The notes under the pieces were generated by a model that saw only the letters and a list, made by a program, of their open reading frames with translations, was not told the origin of the DNA and made no database searches. 29,474 bases of DNA from Anaerolineales bacterium UBA2317 (GTDB lineage Bacteria > Chloroflexota > Anaerolineae > Anaerolineales > Villigracilaceae), in assembly GCA_002345215.1 (NCBI GenBank), contig DDVH01000041.1, positions 1 through 29,474 on the forward strand, read 5' to 3'. The position numbers and the translations under genes were made by a program. The first letter of the stretch is position 1; each line of letters starts with the position of its first letter. Positions 15,386-21,654 of the stretch are shown one piece after another.

Positions 15386-15437
15386 AAATTGGACTACGTT
15401 AAGAGCCAATAAATCTGATTAAATACCCGTCCAATTT
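15386..15437. promoter_or_regulatory. Candidate operator between pdxS and the MocR-type regulator
   Basis: AAATTGGAC (15386-15394) and GTCCAATTT (15429-15437) are perfect 9-base inverted copies. Their centres are 43 bases apart, about four helical turns, which places both on the same DNA face. A dimeric MocR/PdxR regulator could bridge them. The gap 15338-15530 holds no gene. Confidence 0.5.
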
Positions 15438-15530
15438 TTCTAAAGAATCTCATTTTTTGAGAATTGCCTCTTTTTTTAAAGCCTGCCTGATGATATATTC
15501 ACCATGCCAATATGATTTTGGAGAGAAAAA

Positions 15531-17009
15531 ATGCGCATCCCACTTGACCGTGAAAGTGATACGCCGCTTTATGAGCAGATTGGAAACTATCTGCGAAATG
15601 CGATTCTTTCTGGCAAGCTGACAGCAGATACACGTTTACCAGCGTATCGTCAACTTGCAAATGATTTGGGAGTCAACCGCGCCACAATTGAAAATGCTTA
15701 TTCATTATTAGAAGCCGAGGGTTTGGTATTTTCTCGTATGGGAAGTGGCACGTATATTTTGCCACACTCTTTGATTCCAAAAGCTTCAAAAAACAATATA
15801 GATTCATCTTTGCCTTTGTGGCAACAAAATTTTCGGTTTCAAGAATCAAATACAAATTTAGATTCTATTGATGAAATGTTGCAAAATGCGGGGCATCCAA
15901 ACCCGATAAGTTTTGCAAGCGGTATCAGTGACACACGTCAATTCCCATCGGAAGAGTTTCGCAAAATTTTACAGACTGTCATGCGCCGTGACCAAATCGC
16001 CGCATTGGAATATGGCGAACGCAGTGGATATGCTCCACTCCGAGAGGGCATCGTTCATATTCTGGCAAGTCAGGGGTTGCAAACAAATTCAGAAAGTATT
16101 TTGATTACTGCTGGTTCACAACAAGCCATATTTTTGGTTGCACAAGTTTTGCTAAAACCAAACGACATTATCTTAGTTGAAAACCCGACCTACTCTGTTG
16201 CCATAGATTTATTCCGTGCTTTGGGTTTTCAAATCATCGGTATTCCAATGGATAGTCAAGGAATGCAAGTTGAAAAACTTGAAAAGCTTTTGCAACAACA
16301 TCATCCGAAATTAATTTACACGATTCCTAATTTTCATAACCCAACAGGAACTTGCTTGAGTAGTCCACGCCGCCGTGAGTTAATTCTATTAGCAGAAAAA
16401 TATAACGTGCCAATTTTGGAAGATGATTTCGTTGGAGATTTACGTTATGAAGGTCATGCTCAACCTTCGCTCAAAGCCTTAGATTCAAATGGACAAGTCA
16501 TTTACGTTGGCACTTTTTCTAAGATGCTTATGCCTGGCTTGCGAGTCGGATTCATTGTGGCGGATGGACCTGTTTATGACAGTTTGCTCAACTTCAAACG
16601 CCTCAGTGACTTAGCGACATCGACTCTGATTCAACGGGCATTAGATGCCTATGTGACAGTTGGAAGATACCAAACTTACTTACATCGTTCTAGTCAAATC
16701 TTTCGCAAACGCCGAGATGTAATGGTAGAAGCAATTAAAAAATATTTACCATCCAAAGTTTCGTTTGATATTCCCAGCGGCGGATTGTTTATTTGGTTGC
16801 GACTGCCCGAAAAAATGTATGCAGATGAATTATTGCCTTTGGCTTGTAAAGAAGGTGTTTCGTTTGTGCCCGGCAATTTTTTCTTTATTGATGATAAAGA
16901 CGGCAGAGAATGGCTTCGGCTTAATTTTGCATCTCAACCTGTGGAAGATATTGAAGAGGGAATCAAAAGGTTGGGGAAAGCAATAAGGCAAAATAAAATA
17001 CTGAAATAA
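15531..17009 (+). CDS. pdxR: MocR-family regulator (GntR wHTH fused to aminotransferase fold), PdxR-like
   Basis: 492 residues. N-terminal winged helix of GntR type (PLYEQIGNYLRNAILSG...LPAYRQLANDLGVNRATIENAYSLLEAEGLVFSRMGSGTYIL, about 12-78). A linker leads to a fold-type I aminotransferase domain (about 110-485). That domain has the substrate loop NPTYSVA, FHNPTG, EDDFVGDLRY and the PLP-binding Lys331 in GTFSKMLMPGLRVGF. Such proteins sense pyridoxal phosphate and regulate pdxS/pdxT. The divergent position next to pdxST fits that role closely; the symbol is by context and family. GGAGAG precedes the ATG. Could alternatively regulate another aminotransferase-related pathway, which I think less likely. 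Confidence 0.9.
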   Translation: MRIPLDRESDTPLYEQIGNYLRNAILSGKLTADTRLPAYRQLANDLGVNRATIENAYSLLEAEGLVFSRMGSGTYILPHSLIPKASKNNIDSSLPLWQQNFRFQESNTNLDSIDEMLQNAGHPNPISFASGISDTRQFPSEEFRKILQTVMRRDQIAALEYGERSGYAPLREGIVHILASQGLQTNSESILITAGSQQAIFLVAQVLLKPNDIILVENPTYSVAIDLFRALGFQIIGIPMDSQGMQVEKLEKLLQQHHPKLIYTIPNFHNPTGTCLSSPRRRELILLAEKYNVPILEDDFVGDLRYEGHAQPSLKALDSNGQVIYVGTFSKMLMPGLRVGFIVADGPVYDSLLNFKRLSDLATSTLIQRALDAYVTVGRYQTYLHRSSQIFRKRRDVMVEAIKKYLPSKVSFDIPSGGLFIWLRLPEKMYADELLPLACKEGVSFVPGNFFFIDDKDGREWLRLNFASQPVEDIEEGIKRLGKAIRQNKILK

Positions 17010-17031
17010 AAGCGTTCAATTGAACGCTTTT
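17008..17031 (+). terminator. Terminator after the MocR-type regulator
   Basis: AAAAGCGTTCAA and TTGAACGCTTTT form a perfect palindrome overlapping the stop codon, followed by TTTATTT. Confidence 0.85.
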
Positions 17032-17040
17032 TTATTTAAC

Positions 17041-17094
17041 TTGACAAAAAATCTTTAAGTGCTACAATTCATACAATGATACAATTAGTACAAT
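17041..17094 (+). promoter_or_regulatory. Promoter with four TACAAT repeats before the YtrA-type regulator
   Basis: TTGACA (17041-17046), 16-base spacer, TACAAT (17063-17068): a near-consensus promoter. TACAAT recurs at 17072, 17080 and 17089, so copies are spaced 9, 8 and 9 bases. The first copy is the -10 itself; the others cover the start region, a natural site for a repressor or a sliding set of start points. Flanking GTGCTA (17059-17064) and TAGTAC (17086-17091) are near-inverted copies. Autoregulation by the GntR protein is inferred. Confidence 0.65.
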
Positions 17095-17106
17095 TTACAG
17101 AGGCAT

Positions 17107-17517
17107 ATGGTTAACAAAAAACTTACCCTTCAACTTGATTTCTATTCGCACATTCCTATTTACACACAGATAGTGGAACAAGTACAAAGTCAACTTGTGA
17201 ATGGAATTCTAAAACCAGGCGACCAGTTGCCAACAGTACGAGCATTGGCTGAAGAATTGAGAGTTAACTTCAATACCATTGCACGGGCATATCGTATGTT
17301 GGATGAAGCACGAATCATTTCTACGCAACAAGGTCGAGGCACATACATCACTGAAGTGCCATCACAAAAAGTGACAGAAAAGTTGAAGCGTGAATCACTG
17401 ATTGCGTTGACGGAAAGATTTATCAACGAAGCAGAACGGTTAGGATTTTCAGCGCATGATATAAGTCAAATGGTTAGAGACAGGTTGAAAGTCAAAAAAG
17501 AAGCGAAAGATTTATAA
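17107..17517 (+). CDS. GntR-family regulator of the short YtrA type
   Basis: 136 residues. Winged helix about 15-80: HIPIYTQIVEQVQSQLVNGILKPGDQLPTVRALAEELRVNFNTIARAYRMLDEARIISTQQGRGTYI. A short helical tail (about 85-136) typical of the YtrA subfamily follows, with no ligand-binding domain. Such regulators repress the operon they head, usually with membrane or transporter genes and often answering cell-envelope stress. The SPFH gene follows after 17 bases with AAAAAGGAG, so this is the first gene of a run to 20269. The last 20 coding bases recur at 20315. Confidence 0.9.
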   Translation: MVNKKLTLQLDFYSHIPIYTQIVEQVQSQLVNGILKPGDQLPTVRALAEELRVNFNTIARAYRMLDEARIISTQQGRGTYITEVPSQKVTEKLKRESLIALTERFINEAERLGFSAHDISQMVRDRLKVKKEAKDL

Positions 17518-17534
17518 AAAAGGAGAATGTCAAA

Positions 17535-18461
17535 ATGAATCTAAGAAGTTTAAAATCAATCAGCAAAAAACAAAATGACCAACACATTCCGCCAATTGCA
17601 GGCACATTGTTTGGTGTGTTGCTTTTGATTGCAGTGTTAGGCGCTGTGATTGGTGATGGAAAATATTCAGACGCAATTCTTGGCACATGGGTTTCTATGT
17701 GGACCATCATCGCCACATATATTTTGTTTGCGTTGAAAGTTGCATCTCAATGGGAAAAAGCAATTGTGTTGCGACTCGGAAAATTCACTGGTTTGAAAGG
17801 ACCAGGTTTGTTTTGGATTGTTCCGATTGTAGATACGATTGCCACATGGATTGATCATCGTGTGATGGTTTCACCATTCGCCGCACAAAAAACTTTGACA
17901 AAAGACACAGTGCCAGTGGATGTGGATGCTGTTTTGTTTTGGGTTGTGTGGGATGCAGAAAAAGCCGCGTTGGAAGTTGAAGATTATCGCGCCGCAGTAG
18001 ATTGGGCGGCACAAACTGCATTGCGTGACATTATCGGCAAAAAAATGTTGGCAGATATTTTGATTGGTCGTAGTTCGATTGACCAAGAATTACAAGCCGT
18101 GATTGATGAACGCACAACACCTTGGGGTGTGACAGTTCAATCAGTTGAAATTCGAGATATTGTTATTCCGCAAGATTTGGAAGATGCGATGTCTCGTCAA
18201 GCGCAAGCCGAGCGTGAACGTCAGGCACGTGTGATTTTAGGTGAATCTGAAAAGCAAATTGCGGCATCATTTGCTGAGGCTTCACAAGCATATATCAACA
18301 ATCCAACCGCTTTGCACTTACGCGCGATGAATATGTTGTTTGAAGGTTTGAAAGAAAAAGGCGCGTTGGTGATTGTGCCCAGCTCCGCGGTGGATACAAT
18401 GAATCTTGGCGGTGTCAGTGGTATGGTTTCGATGGCACAAAATAATTTGCCAAAGGAATAA
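17535..18461 (+). CDS. SPFH/Band 7 (slipin-like) membrane protein
   Basis: 308 residues. Two N-terminal hydrophobic segments (about 22-42 and 50-70) anchor a Band 7 domain. The core reads VASQWEKAIVLRLGKFTGLKGPGLFWIVPIVDTIATWIDHRVMV...TLTKDTVPVDVDAVLFWVVWDAEKAALEVEDYRAAVDWAAQTALRDIIGK. WGVTVQSVEIRDIVIPQDLEDAMSRQAQAERERQARVI leads into a coiled-coil region. This is the stomatin/slipin layout, and length is normal. Slipins form oligomers in membrane microdomains and often accompany NfeD-type proteins, which are absent here. Its company (YtrA regulator, SdpI-like protein, CPBP protease) suggests a membrane-protection role. Confidence 0.9.
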   Translation: MNLRSLKSISKKQNDQHIPPIAGTLFGVLLLIAVLGAVIGDGKYSDAILGTWVSMWTIIATYILFALKVASQWEKAIVLRLGKFTGLKGPGLFWIVPIVDTIATWIDHRVMVSPFAAQKTLTKDTVPVDVDAVLFWVVWDAEKAALEVEDYRAAVDWAAQTALRDIIGKKMLADILIGRSSIDQELQAVIDERTTPWGVTVQSVEIRDIVIPQDLEDAMSRQAQAERERQARVILGESEKQIAASFAEASQAYINNPTALHLRAMNMLFEGLKEKGALVIVPSSAVDTMNLGGVSGMVSMAQNNLPKE

Positions 18462-18462
18462 C

Positions 18463-18478
18463 TGTTTCACATGAAACA
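18463..18478. promoter_or_regulatory. parS-like site, copy 1
   Basis: TGTTTCACATGAAACA: 7-base perfect arms around a CA centre. It differs from the parS consensus TGTTTCACGTGAAACA at a single central base. It sits between the SPFH stop and the SdpI-like gene start. The 17th base (T) is also shared by all three copies. Confidence 0.5.
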
Positions 18479-18496
18479 TAAAGAAAGGAAAATAAA

Positions 18497-19147
18497 ATGA
18501 AAACAAAAACCACAATTATTCTTGTTCTAACACTCATCGCAATTGGACTCATAGCAGGCTTACTGTTATGGAATCAATTGCCTGAGCAAATGGCATCCCA
18601 TTGGAATGTCAACGATGAAGCCGATGGTTTCACCTCAAAATTCTGGGGCGTGTTCTTAATGCCTTTAGTCACGCTAGGAATGTTCGGCTTGTTTATCGTA
18701 CTTCCAAACATTGACCCACTAAAAGCAAACATCGAACAATTCCGCGGTGCATTCAACTTATTCATCGTGTTGATTATCGGTTTCATGTTGTATGTTCATG
18801 CCATCACACTCGTCTGGAATCTTGGTTATCAAAACTTTAGATTCAGCATGGCATTGCTACCTGCTTTCGGCGCGCTGTTTTTCTTCATTGGCTACATGCT
18901 CAAACAAGCCAAACGGAATTTCTTCATCGGCATTCGGACTCCGTGGACTCTTTCGAGTGATTCAGTTTGGGATAAAACGCATCAACTTGGGGGCAACCTG
19001 TTCATGCTTGTGGGAGCCTTAGCTTTCATTGGAAGTTTCTTCGGCGGGCTGACAGCCTTCTGGTTGTTCTTTATGCCATTGATGGTTTCAGTTTTGTTCT
19101 TGGTGATTTACTCATACGTCTTATATCGTAATGAAACCAAAGTATAA
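18497..19147 (+). CDS. SdpI-family (DUF1648/SdpI) membrane protein
   Basis: 216 residues, about six membrane segments. The N-terminal DUF1648 motif is LLLWNQLPEQMASHWNVNDEADGFTSK. The SdpI signature lies further on: RNFFIGIRTPWTLSSDSVWDKTHQLGGNLFMLVGAL. In Bacillus, SdpI gives immunity to the SdpC toxin and acts as its receptor; many homologs are uncharacterised. AAGAAAGGAAAA precedes the ATG. Probably protects against a membrane-active peptide or senses it; that is by homology and neighbours only. No toxin gene is seen nearby. Confidence 0.9.
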   Translation: MKTKTTIILVLTLIAIGLIAGLLLWNQLPEQMASHWNVNDEADGFTSKFWGVFLMPLVTLGMFGLFIVLPNIDPLKANIEQFRGAFNLFIVLIIGFMLYVHAITLVWNLGYQNFRFSMALLPAFGALFFFIGYMLKQAKRNFFIGIRTPWTLSSDSVWDKTHQLGGNLFMLVGALAFIGSFFGGLTAFWLFFMPLMVSVLFLVIYSYVLYRNETKV

Positions 19148-19151
19148 TAAA

Positions 19152-19182
19152 GATAAGGACACGGCAATGCCGTGTCCTTATC
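19152..19182. repeat. Perfect palindrome after the SdpI-like gene
   Basis: GATAAGGACACGGC (19152-19165) and GCCGTGTCCTTATC (19169-19182) pair perfectly over 14 bp around AAT. No T-run follows, so it is unlike a standard terminator. The TAAGGACACGG core resembles the GTAGGGGCACG arms at 14413, so it may be a diverged member of that family. Confidence 0.75.
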
Positions 19183-19185
19183 CAA

Positions 19186-19201
19186 TGTTTCACATGAAAC
19201 A
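19186..19201. promoter_or_regulatory. parS-like site, copy 2
   Basis: Identical to copy 1 over 17 bases. Lies 4 bases after a palindrome and just before the AGGAG of the DUF4177 gene. Confidence 0.5.
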
Positions 19202-19216
19202 TATAGGAGAAATACG

Positions 19217-19450
19217 ATGTCAAACGAATTTGAAAAATGGGAATATCGCGCAGAAACCTTTGGCAAATTTTGGTCTGGTTTCAAAATAGAAGAAGTGCAA
19301 GAAACCTTGAATCACTGGGGTGAAGAAGGCTGGGAAGTTGTCAGTGCAACTGTTTTTGAAAATCACAATAACATTCATGTGATTGCCAAACGTCCACTCA
19401 CCCGCGAAACAATACGTAAACGTTCTATGCCTCAAATGAATTACGGATAA
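19217..19450 (+). CDS. DUF4177-family small protein
   Basis: 77 residues from ATG 19217, chosen over an upstream frame because AGGAG lies right before it. KWEYRAE...EEVQETLNHWGEEGWEVVSATVFENHNNIHVIAKRPL is the DUF4177 pattern (WEY, then LNxxGxEGWE). It forms a small alpha/beta domain of unknown role found in bacteria and phages. Soluble, no signal. The tail is basic. Operon position with membrane-protection genes is the only functional hint. Confidence 0.85.
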   Translation: MSNEFEKWEYRAETFGKFWSGFKIEEVQETLNHWGEEGWEVVSATVFENHNNIHVIAKRPLTRETIRKRSMPQMNYG

Positions 19451-19466
19451 TGTTTCACATGAAACA
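19451..19466. promoter_or_regulatory. parS-like site, copy 3
   Basis: Identical 17-base sequence, starting right after the DUF4177 stop and abutting the GGAG ribosome site of the CPBP gene. Confidence 0.5.
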
Positions 19467-19477
19467 TGGAGAATGAA

Positions 19478-20269
19478 ATGACAAAACCTTTTAACTGGAA
19501 ACTATTTTTGATTTTATGGCTAGCAGGCACATTTGGTGTAATGGCTGTTATTCCATATACATTAACTTTGCAAAGTGACATGCTACAAAATTTGGAATTA
19601 CCCATTCCATTGCCTGCTTTACTTGCCATTCAAATTGTGCAAGGTTCAATCATATTGGGCATCTTAACTGCATTGGGTTTATTACTTGCAAATCGGATTG
19701 GGCTTGGCGCACCAATAATCGAAGCATGGTTGAATAAAGAATCTATCAGTGACAAAATAAAAAACATTTTGCCAATCAGCATCATCTTAGGTTTGATTGC
19801 AGGTGTATTGATCATTGTTTTAGATGTGTATGTGTTTCAACCTTTGTTGATAAAAGATTTAGGTGAATCAATAAACACAATGTCAGAAAATATCAAGCCA
19901 CCAGCTTGGCAAGGATTCTTAGCATCGTTTTATGGTGGCATTGGTGAAGAACTTCAATTGCGTTTGTTTTTTATGTCACTGCTGGCATGGATTGGTTCAT
20001 TCATTGTCAAACCTGTAAATGGCAAAGCAAACACAACTGTATTATGGACTGCAAACATTCTTGCCGCAATTGCATTTGGATTAGGTCATTTACCAACAGC
20101 GGCAATGATATTCCCAGCAATGACTGCATTGGTTGTGATTCGAATCATCTTATTGAATTCACTAGGCGGAATCATTTTCGGATGGTTGTATCAAACACGC
20201 GGAATTGAATCAGCAATGATTGCACATTTTTCTGCCGACATTGTTTTGCATGTTTTGTTTGCCATATAA
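19478..20269 (+). CDS. CPBP-family intramembrane metalloprotease
   Basis: 263 residues, about eight membrane segments. ATG 19478 is favoured over ATG 19466 because GGAG lies 6 bases before it, whereas the upstream ATG lies in the palindrome. CPBP motifs: EELQLR with Glu157 and Glu158, FGLGH (FxxxH), and HFSADIVLH near the C-terminus. The family cleaves within membranes or serves in prenyl-protein processing. In bacteria it is frequently linked to bacteriocin immunity, matching the SdpI-like gene in the same operon. Last gene of the run before the terminator at 20371. Confidence 0.9.
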   Translation: MTKPFNWKLFLILWLAGTFGVMAVIPYTLTLQSDMLQNLELPIPLPALLAIQIVQGSIILGILTALGLLLANRIGLGAPIIEAWLNKESISDKIKNILPISIILGLIAGVLIIVLDVYVFQPLLIKDLGESINTMSENIKPPAWQGFLASFYGGIGEELQLRLFFMSLLAWIGSFIVKPVNGKANTTVLWTANILAAIAFGLGHLPTAAMIFPAMTALVVIRIILLNSLGGIIFGWLYQTRGIESAMIAHFSADIVLHVLFAI

Positions 20270-20297
20270 GGATGTTGAAGTTAAATAAACTGATGGG

Positions 20298-20334
20298 GAA
20301 GCAGAATCAAATATAAGTCAAAAAAGAAGCGAAA
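20298..20334 (+). pseudogene. Fragment matching the 3' end of the YtrA-type gene
   Basis: AAGTCAAAAAAGAAGCGAAA (20315-20334) is identical to 17489-17508 at the end of the GntR gene. GAAGCAGAA and ATATAAGTCAA just before it also match blocks of that gene in the same order with the intervening parts missing. It reads like a collapsed copy of the gene tail, left by a duplication or recombination around the operon. Confidence 0.4.
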
Positions 20335-20370
20335 AGTCAATTAGAACAAATGTTCTGAAACATATTCAAC

Positions 20371-20401
20371 AAAAAAGTCATGTGATGAACATGACTTTTT
20401 T
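20371..20401. terminator. Bidirectional terminator between the CPBP gene and dnaN
   Basis: AAAAAAGTCATG and CATGACTTTTTT pair perfectly around TGATGAA, with A and T runs on both sides. It serves two convergent genes. Confidence 0.9.
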
Positions 20402-20405
20402 ATTT

Positions 20406-21539
20406 TTATCCTAAGTGCATTGGCATAATCACATGCAAGAAATTATCATCACCCACTGGTTTGATAACGCCCGGCGCATTTGCCGCAGATGTTTCAAGCG
20501 CGACGTTTGGTGTTCTGATAACTTCAAGTGCTTCGCGTAAAAATTTAACATTGAACGCAATCAACACACTGCCACCATCAACAGTTGCTTCAACGATAGT
20601 TTCATTTTTTCCAGTTTCTTCGGACGTGGCAGAAATTTCAACTTCGCTGGGTTGCATATCACCTTTTGATTCTTTGATATCAAGGCGAGCAACGTTTGAA
20701 CCTTCCCGTGCAAAAATTTCGGCTTGTTTGCAGGCTTTGAGCAAAGTGGATGTGGCGACCAATGTGCGTGATTTGTAATTGCGCGGAATGATTTGATGAT
20801 AATCGGGGAATGTGCCATCAATTAATTGTGAAACAACTTCTACATCTTTCACACGGAATAAAACTTGTCCACGACTTTTTGGCACAACCATATAAATTGG
20901 TTCTTCAGGGTCAGAAGCAACACGTGCCAATTCATTTAATGCACGCGCTGGAATAATAATGTTGATTGGGTTAGAAACTTTTTGTGAAAGTTGTGCTTTG
21001 CGAACCGACAAACGAAAACCATCTGCCGCCGCCATTGTGACATTATCTTTTTCGACATTCATCAATACGCCCATCAAAACAGGTCGGGCTTCATCGGTTG
21101 AAGCGGCAAAAGCCACTTGATGAATCATCTCTTTGAAATCAGCAACATTGAGTTGAATTGCATCTTTCATTTCAGGTGTTGGCAAAGGCGGAAATTCTTG
21201 CGCATCAATACATTTAATATCATTATTTGAAGTGCCACTCTTGACATGCAGGTTTTGAGTTTTTATGTCTAAATTTAATTGCACTTGGTCTCCGGGCAAA
21301 GTGTTCACCAAATCTGAAAGTGTGCGTGATGGAACAGTGGTTGAACCGTTTTCATCAATGCGGGCTGGAATCCAACATGTAATCCCCAATTCCAAATTGG
21401 TGGCAGAAAGCCGTAAACGACCTTCATCGGTTGCAATTAAGATGTTTGATAAAACAGGTAAAGTAGTACGCGGCGAAACTGCACGCGAAACAATGCTTAA
21501 CCCACGCGCTAAATTTTCTTGTAAGACAGTTACTTTCAT
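20406..21539 (-). CDS. dnaN: DNA polymerase III beta subunit (sliding clamp)
   Basis: Ring-shaped processivity clamp of the replicative polymerase. 377 residues, full length, three clamp domains. Start MKVTVLQENLARGLSIVSRAVSPRTTLPVLSNILI, then LRLSATNLELGI. The second domain has ADGFRLSVRKA. GQVLFRVKDVEVVSQLIDGTFPDYHQIIP follows, and the end HVIMPMHLG forms part of the partner-binding pocket. GAGGCGAATT precedes the ATG. dnaN is often close to dnaA and oriC, but neither dnaA nor DnaA-box clusters are seen here. Confidence 0.97.
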   Translation of the reverse strand: MKVTVLQENLARGLSIVSRAVSPRTTLPVLSNILIATDEGRLRLSATNLELGITCWIPARIDENGSTTVPSRTLSDLVNTLPGDQVQLNLDIKTQNLHVKSGTSNNDIKCIDAQEFPPLPTPEMKDAIQLNVADFKEMIHQVAFAASTDEARPVLMGVLMNVEKDNVTMAAADGFRLSVRKAQLSQKVSNPINIIIPARALNELARVASDPEEPIYMVVPKSRGQVLFRVKDVEVVSQLIDGTFPDYHQIIPRNYKSRTLVATSTLLKACKQAEIFAREGSNVARLDIKESKGDMQPSEVEISATSEETGKNETIVEATVDGGSVLIAFNVKFLREALEVIRTPNVALETSAANAPGVIKPVGDDNFLHVIMPMHLG

Positions 21540-21586
21540 AATTCGCCTCGAAATAATTTTTTTGAAAGTATATCATTAAGTATCAT

Positions 21587-21614
21587 GTCATTGCGAGGCG
21601 AAGCCGAAGCAATC
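21587..21614. repeat. GTCATTGCGAGG-type dispersed repeat, short copy
   Basis: 28 bases identical to 23583-23610 (beginning GTCATTGCGAGGCGAAGC). It is the outer-left part of the longer element downstream, here without the rest. This repeat type is scattered in many bacterial genomes. It lies between dnaN and a terminator. Confidence 0.85.
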
Positions 21615-21624
21615 GATAAATAAA

Positions 21625-21648
21625 AACGCCGCCGAGGACGGCGGCGTT
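21625..21648 (-). terminator. GC-rich terminator of the DUF5671-like gene
   Basis: AACGCCGCCG and CGGCGGCGTT pair around AGGA. On the minus strand the stem is followed by TTTTTA, right after the stop at 21655. Confidence 0.9.
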
Positions 21649-21654
21649 AGCAAA

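Noticed and set aside
18463..19466. CRISPR-like array from the three 17-base repeats
   Set aside because: The intervals are 700 and 250 bases and contain complete genes; no regular spacers exist.
19451..19477. Mini reading frame MFHMKHGE within the third parS-like site
   Set aside because: Copy 1 lacks the leading ATG (CTG instead) and copy 2 runs into a different frame, so the peptide is not shared; the DNA palindrome explains the conservation better.
20343..20356. AGAACAAATGTTCT resembles a GAAC-N4-GTTC LexA (SOS) box
   Set aside because: It lies downstream of two convergent genes, next to their shared terminator, where it could not control either start.
20406..21586. oriC in this window because of dnaN and parS-like sites
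   Set aside because: I found no cluster of TTATCCACA-type DnaA boxes, no dnaA gene and no suitable AT-rich unwinding region; proximity remains possible but is not shown.
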